From NCBI GenBank assembly GCA_035535055.1, contig DATLQT010000071.1:1-64000 (forward strand): a stretch of DNA of 64,000 nucleotides, written 5' to 3'. Every line of letters starts with the position of its first letter. Positions within the stretch are counted from its first letter, which is position 1. The notes under the pieces were generated by a model. That model saw nothing but the letters and a program-made list of their open reading frames with translations, had not been told where the DNA came from and did not search any database. This stretch comes from UBA6019 sp035535055. GTDB lineage: Bacteria; Chloroflexota; Dormibacteria; Dormibacterales; Dormibacteraceae. Position numbers and translations under genes: made by a program. Of the stretch, positions 59,966-64,000 are shown piece by piece.

Positions 59966-61278
59966 GCAACCTGATGCTCGTCGTGCCCGACGCCCTGGTT
60001 GCGCTGGCGGCCGTGGTGTGCCTCCTCAACCACCGCTATCCGCTGCTACCGCGTCGCTGGCTGCCGGCCGCCGCCGCGCTGCTGGTCCTGGCTGCGCTGG
60101 TCGTGGAGCTGGTCGTGGGCGGGACGATCGTCAGCCTCTTCGGCGGCGGCTTCAATCAGGACCGCTTCGCGCTCTTCGGCACCTCCGCACTGCTGTTGGC
60201 GGCCCTCCTGGTGATCCTCGCCTCGGATTGGGAGGGCCTCGGCAGCGGGACGCTGGGGCTGATTCTGCTCGGCTGTTTCGGAGGCCTGGTTGTCGCGTCG
60301 GCGGCCGACCTGGTCGGGGTCTGGGCCGGCGTCCAACTGGCGGTCCTCGCCTCGGTAGCCGCGGTCGGTCAGCGCGACCCCTCCGCCGCCCGGCGGCTGC
60401 TGCCCCTCGCCGGCGCTATGGCGGCGCTGGCCGCGATTGGGATGGCGCTGCTGGCGGGCGACGCCGGGAGCGAGCGCCTCGTCACCCTCCAGACCGCGCT
60501 CAGCGCGCAGCTGCCCCTGCCGCTGGCGATCGCCGTGCTGCTGGTGCTCGCCGCCCTGCTCGTCGCGCTCGCGGCCGGGCCCTGGCTCGGGCCGATGGCG
60601 GTCGGGGCGGCGGGGCTGGCCCTACTGAAGTTCGGCGGGTCGGTCGCCGCGCTAGGCACCGCGTGGGCGGTGCTGGTGCCGGCCCTGGCCGCGCTGGCCA
60701 TGCTCCTGGCGGCGATCGGCTCTTTGGCCGGCGGCCCTGGCCGCCGGATCCTGGGCTGGGCGGGCCTTCTCCAACTGGGCTGGATCGTCGCCGGCCTCGC
60801 CGGCGGGAGCCGGCTCGCGCTGGGCGCGGGCCTCTTCCTCTTCGGGGTGTACCTGGCGGCGTCGGCGGTCGGGCCGGTGGCCCTGGGCGAGACGCCGCAC
60901 GGTCTGGCGGGTCTCGCCGAAAGGAGTCCCGCCAGGGCCGCCGGCTTCAGCGTCAGCCTCCTCTCGCTGGCCGGGATCCCGCCGCTGGCGGGCTTCTTCG
61001 GCGAGTTCGCGGTCGGCTCGCAGCTGGTTCGCGGCGGCCTCTTCTGGCTGGTGGCGATCGGCTTTTTCAGCTCGGCGGTGATGGCCTTCTCGGTGCTCCG
61101 CGACCTCCGTCTGGTGTTTCTCGCTTCGGCTGGCGAGGTGGTCGCTCCGGTGGCCCGCAACCGCCTCGCCGCCGGTGGCGCGGCCACCGCGGCGGCCGTG
61201 CTGATCGCCTATACCTTCTTCGCCAACCCGATCTCCGGACTGGCCGTCCAGGGTGCGGCCGCGCTCGGCCTGAGGTAA
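59962..61278 (+). CDS. nuoN: NADH-quinone oxidoreductase subunit N-like antiporter protein
   Basis: This 438-residue, highly hydrophobic protein is shorter than NuoN (about 480). The C-terminal region SLLSLAGIPPLAGFFGEFAVGSQL matches NuoN or NuoM, with Glu where NuoN has Lys395. The helix 5 segment reads VWAGVQLAVLASVAAV with Gln for the conserved Glu. The central helices lack the usual KxAaxPFHxW(x)PDxYEGxPTP signature (LVALAAGPWLGPMAVG instead). It closes the nuoJKLMN run and overlaps nuoM (GTGA). Confidence 0.75.
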   Translation: MSNLMLVVPDALVALAAVVCLLNHRYPLLPRRWLPAAAALLVLAALVVELVVGGTIVSLFGGGFNQDRFALFGTSALLLAALLVILASDWEGLGSGTLGLILLGCFGGLVVASAADLVGVWAGVQLAVLASVAAVGQRDPSAARRLLPLAGAMAALAAIGMALLAGDAGSERLVTLQTALSAQLPLPLAIAVLLVLAALLVALAAGPWLGPMAVGAAGLALLKFGGSVAALGTAWAVLVPALAALAMLLAAIGSLAGGPGRRILGWAGLLQLGWIVAGLAGGSRLALGAGLFLFGVYLAASAVGPVALGETPHGLAGLAERSPARAAGFSVSLLSLAGIPPLAGFFGEFAVGSQLVRGGLFWLVAIGFFSSAVMAFSVLRDLRLVFLASAGEVVAPVARNRLAAGGAATAAAVLIAYTFFANPISGLAVQGAAALGLR

Positions 61279-61312
61279 CCTTCGGGGCGGAACCGCGTTC
61301 CATACCCCGCTC

Positions 61313-63574
61313 TTGAAACGTCGCCGAACACGTCGTCGCAACTCGAGGAAGGGTCAGTCGAAGCGCTGGCAGACCCTGCTCTTAGTCGCCGTGGCCCTGC
61401 TTGCCATCGGCGGAATCCTCGGCACCATCGGCACGGTCGCGGTGGTCGGCTATTACTCCCAGGGTTTGCCATCACTGGACCAGCTGCGGGAGGGCAACCT
61501 CGACCAGACGACCCGTATCTACGACCGTAACGGGGTCGAGATCACGTCCTTCTTCGTCGAGAACCGCACGGTGGTGCCACTGACCAAGGTGGCCCAATCG
61601 CTCCAGGACGCGACCATCTCGACCGAGGACCGCACCTTCTACACGAACCAGGGCGTCGACTACCGTCGGGTGGCCATCGCCGCCATCTATGACGCCACCC
61701 ATCATGGGTCCGCGATTGGCGGCTCGACCATCACCCAGCAGCTAATCAAGAACGACGTCCTCTGCGGCAGCTGCTCGGCAGGCTTGACCAACGGCCAGGG
61801 TGAGGTGTCCATCTCGCGCAAGATGCGCGAGCTGCTGCTCGCCGAGGAGCTAGAGCGCCGCTATACGAAGAACCAGATCCTCGAGCTCTACCTCAACTCG
61901 ATCTTCTACGGCAACCGCGCCTTCGGCATCGAGGCCGCGGCGCACACCTACTTCGGGGTCACCGCCGCCAAGCTGACGCTGCCGGAGGCGTCCTTCCTGG
62001 CCGGCCTGCCGCAGTCGCCGACGGCCTACGATCCCTTCGGCACCGCCGACCAGAAGGCCGCCGCCAAGGCTCGCTGGCTCGAGGTGCTCGACTCGATGGT
62101 CGCCAACCAGAAGCTCACCTCGGCGCAGGCGGCGGCCGCCTACCGGACCGACATCTGGACGCCGATGGCGGCCAACCACGCCACCGCTTTGGGTGGTGTC
62201 GATCCGCTGACGGGTCACTTCGTGGACTACACGGTCCAGTACCTGAAGGACCATGGCTACGACGAGCAGACGATCCTCACCGGGGGGCTGCAGATCTACA
62301 CGACGCTTGACCTCGCCACCCAGCAGAAGGCCGACTCGGCGGTCAAGGCCGCGGTCTCGGCGCTGAAAAACAAGGGCGCCAACACCGGCGCGCTGCTGGC
62401 GATGAACCCCAAGAACGGCGAGATCCTGGCCATGGTCGGATCGGCCGACTACAGTTCGGACGCCATCCAGGGCCAGGTGAACCTGACCGACGTGGGGCGC
62501 CAGCCGGGGTCGTCCTTCAAGCCTTACACCTACGCCTACGCGCTGCAGACCGGCCAGTACACCGCGTCGACGCTGGTCAACGACCACGACGCCGTCATCG
62601 GCGGCACCCACTTCACCGACTGGGACGACAAGACCGAGGGGTACATCTCACTCCGGACGGCGATCACCCAGTCGCGCAACCTGCCGGCGCTCTGGACCTT
62701 CCGCGACGTCGGACCGCAGAACGTCATCGACTTCGCCCACAAGCTGGGCGCCGCCGGCAACTTCGACCCTAATTCGCTGACGACCACCATCGGCTCCTCG
62801 GACATCACGATGGTCGACCACCTGGCGGGCTACTCGGCCTTCGACAACGGTGGGATTCGGGTCTATCCGCATCCAATTCTGAAGATCGTCGACTCGACCG
62901 GGAAGACGCTGCCGGCCTTCCCCGAGAACACCGTCGGCGGCCCGGTGATCTCGCCGGACCTGGCCTACCTGATGAACAACATCCTCCACGGCGTGCCCGC
63001 CACGGAGCTGAGCATGAACTCCCTGCCGGTGGCCGGCAAGACCGGCACCACCGACGGCTACACCTCCTCCTGGATGATGGGTTACACGCCCGACCTGGCG
63101 GTGGGGACCTTCATGGGCCACATCAACGCCGGACCGACCTGCGATTCCGGCTTCACGGCCTACGGCTCGCCGGGTGTGCCGACCTCGGGCTGGATCTGCC
63201 CCACCAAGGTCCTCTGGGGGGAGGACGTCGCCGCCGTGCTCTGGAAGCCCTTCCTGATGTCGTACTACACGGGCGGACGATCCTGGCCCGCCAATTGGGC
63301 TCCGACCTCCGGGGTCACCAGCCTCACCGTCTGCAAAGCGGACGGCGGCCTGGCTCCGGCATCGATGCCGGCCTCTCAGACCTACTCCGAGGTGTTCCTC
63401 AAGACGGCGCCGCCGAGACCCTGCGGACAGAACGTTGCGCCGGGCGTGCCCACGCCGGCGCCGACGCCGTCGGCGACCCCGACGCCGGTGGTGACCCCCC
63501 TGCCGACGCCCTCACCGCTGCCCTCGGTCGGTGTGACCCCGACGCCTTCTCCGGCCGCGACGCCCGCTAAGTAG
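61313..63574 (+). CDS. class A penicillin-binding protein (transglycosylase/transpeptidase)
   Basis: This 753-residue bifunctional cell-wall synthase has a basic N-terminal tail (KRRRTRRRNSRK), one membrane anchor (about residues 20-48) and a GT51 transglycosylase (STEDRTFYTNQGVDY with catalytic Glu near 104, GGSTITQQLIKN, RKMRELLLAEELERRYTK). The transpeptidase has SxxK in GSSFKPY near 399, SRN near 453 and KTGTTDG near 575. It ends in a Pro/Thr/Ser-rich extracellular tail. The intact GT51 and transpeptidase imply a peptidoglycan wall. The start is TTG 61313. Confidence 0.95.
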   Translation: MKRRRTRRRNSRKGQSKRWQTLLLVAVALLAIGGILGTIGTVAVVGYYSQGLPSLDQLREGNLDQTTRIYDRNGVEITSFFVENRTVVPLTKVAQSLQDATISTEDRTFYTNQGVDYRRVAIAAIYDATHHGSAIGGSTITQQLIKNDVLCGSCSAGLTNGQGEVSISRKMRELLLAEELERRYTKNQILELYLNSIFYGNRAFGIEAAAHTYFGVTAAKLTLPEASFLAGLPQSPTAYDPFGTADQKAAAKARWLEVLDSMVANQKLTSAQAAAAYRTDIWTPMAANHATALGGVDPLTGHFVDYTVQYLKDHGYDEQTILTGGLQIYTTLDLATQQKADSAVKAAVSALKNKGANTGALLAMNPKNGEILAMVGSADYSSDAIQGQVNLTDVGRQPGSSFKPYTYAYALQTGQYTASTLVNDHDAVIGGTHFTDWDDKTEGYISLRTAITQSRNLPALWTFRDVGPQNVIDFAHKLGAAGNFDPNSLTTTIGSSDITMVDHLAGYSAFDNGGIRVYPHPILKIVDSTGKTLPAFPENTVGGPVISPDLAYLMNNILHGVPATELSMNSLPVAGKTGTTDGYTSSWMMGYTPDLAVGTFMGHINAGPTCDSGFTAYGSPGVPTSGWICPTKVLWGEDVAAVLWKPFLMSYYTGGRSWPANWAPTSGVTSLTVCKADGGLAPASMPASQTYSEVFLKTAPPRPCGQNVAPGVPTPAPTPSATPTPVVTPLPTPSPLPSVGVTPTPSPAATPAK

Positions 63575-63585
63575 GTTCGCTCGCC

Positions 63586-64000
63586 GTGGGGACCGGGCCC
63601 GCCAACCTGGTGACCGGGTCGCGGGTGCTGCTTTCGGCGCCCGCCTTCTGGCTCGCCGCCGGCGCCGGCGGCGGCACTGGCCGGTCCGGCTCGGCTTCCT
63701 TCTGGTGGTTGGTGCTCATCGTCGTCGCGGCCGGGCTCACCGACCTCCTCGACGGCTGGGTGGCACGCCGCTTCGACCGGCCGACCCGCTTCGGTGCCGC
63801 CTTCGACCCGGTGGCGGACGGATTCTTTTTCGGGGCCGTCGCCCTCGGGCTGGCTGCCGGCGGCGCCTATCCGGCCTGGCTGGCCTGGGTCGTGGTGCTC
63901 CGCTACCTGCTACCGGTGCTGGTCGGCGCGGTCCTGGTGGCCCGGCGGCGGCTGCCGTCCCTGCGCCACACCTTCTTCGGGCAGTTGTCAACCGCGATGA
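63586..64000 (+). CDS. CDP-alcohol phosphatidyltransferase (3' end missing)
   Basis: The frame from GTG 63586 stays open to the window edge (138 codons). It contains the family motif DLLDGWVARRFDRPTRFGAAFDPVADG, i.e. Dx2DGx2ARx8Gx3Dx3D, with hydrophobic helices around it. Such enzymes make phosphatidylglycerol phosphate, cardiolipin or phosphatidylinositol phosphate from CDP-diacylglycerol. The N-terminal residues TGPANLVTGSRVLLSAPAFWL fit PgsA-like proteins. It is separated from the penicillin-binding protein gene by 11 bases. Confidence 0.88.
   Translation, partial: MGTGPANLVTGSRVLLSAPAFWLAAGAGGGTGRSGSASFWWLVLIVVAAGLTDLLDGWVARRFDRPTRFGAAFDPVADGFFFGAVALGLAAGGAYPAWLAWVVVLRYLLPVLVGAVLVARRRLPSLRHTFFGQLSTAM

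Overview
The window is gene-dense, very GC-rich bacterial chromosome with no rRNA, tRNA, insertion sequence or CRISPR array that I could see. Gene order points to a Terrabacteria lineage. The run uvrB-uvrA ... uvrC-rapZ ... whiA ... gap-pgk-tpiA ... secG follows the uvrC-rapZ-yvcK-whiA-gap-pgk-tpi-secG order known from Actinobacteria. An archaeal-type phosphoglycerate mutase beside tpiA and a separate nuoJ-N cluster would fit a relative of Chloroflexota or Candidatus Dormibacterota better than a true actinobacterium. That placement is inference from gene content only.

Layout: 1-7.4 kb holds uvrB (cut at its 5' end), two hotdog thioesterases, uvrA and a convergent MprF-like membrane protein. 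7.4-10.3 kb has an alpha/beta hydrolase followed by a decayed two-domain reductase. 10.7-17.7 kb has uvrC, a RapZ homologue without its kinase half, a HAD phosphatase, an epimerase, small genes and a branched-chain keto-acid dehydrogenase E1 pair on the minus strand. 17.8-26.5 kb has whiA, a lipoprotein, lower glycolysis (gap, pgk, tpiA, apgM), superoxide dismutase, secG and a peptide-binding lipoprotein. 26.5-34.8 kb is accessory: an SDR, an aminotransferase, a GAF plus Mrr-like nuclease protein, an amidase, a HhH-GPD repair protein and a decayed acyl-CoA dehydrogenase. 34.9-46.3 kb is one long aromatic amino acid operon: trpE-G-D-C-F-B-A, aroH, aroF, tyrA, aroA, then an FAD oxidoreductase and a Nudix hydrolase. 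46.3-49.4 kb holds membrane and unknown genes. 49.5-53.1 kb is metG-thrC-sulfur carrier-NIL. 53.8-64 kb has mnmA, small genes, nuoJKLMN, a class A penicillin-binding protein and the start of a CDP-alcohol phosphatidyltransferase.

The operons are tightly packed. Stop and start codons overlap as ATGA, GTGA or TTGA at most junctions, and at three junctions the only plausible overlap is CTGA, which suggests real CUG initiation. Several other genes (whiA, pgk, a GT87-like gene) also lack a canonical start where their families begin. Many first-in-operon genes have a TANNNT box 7-12 bases before the start codon, which points to leaderless mRNAs. Three loci (8.3-10.3, 33.2-34.4 and 53.2-53.8 kb) are decayed by single-base indels and nonsense changes while their neighbours are intact.

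The most unusual protein observations are a nuoJKLMN set in which most of the charged residues normally used for proton pumping are replaced, a GAF/Mrr-like nuclease protein that appears to have lost its catalytic lysine, and a RapZ reduced to its C-terminal domain.
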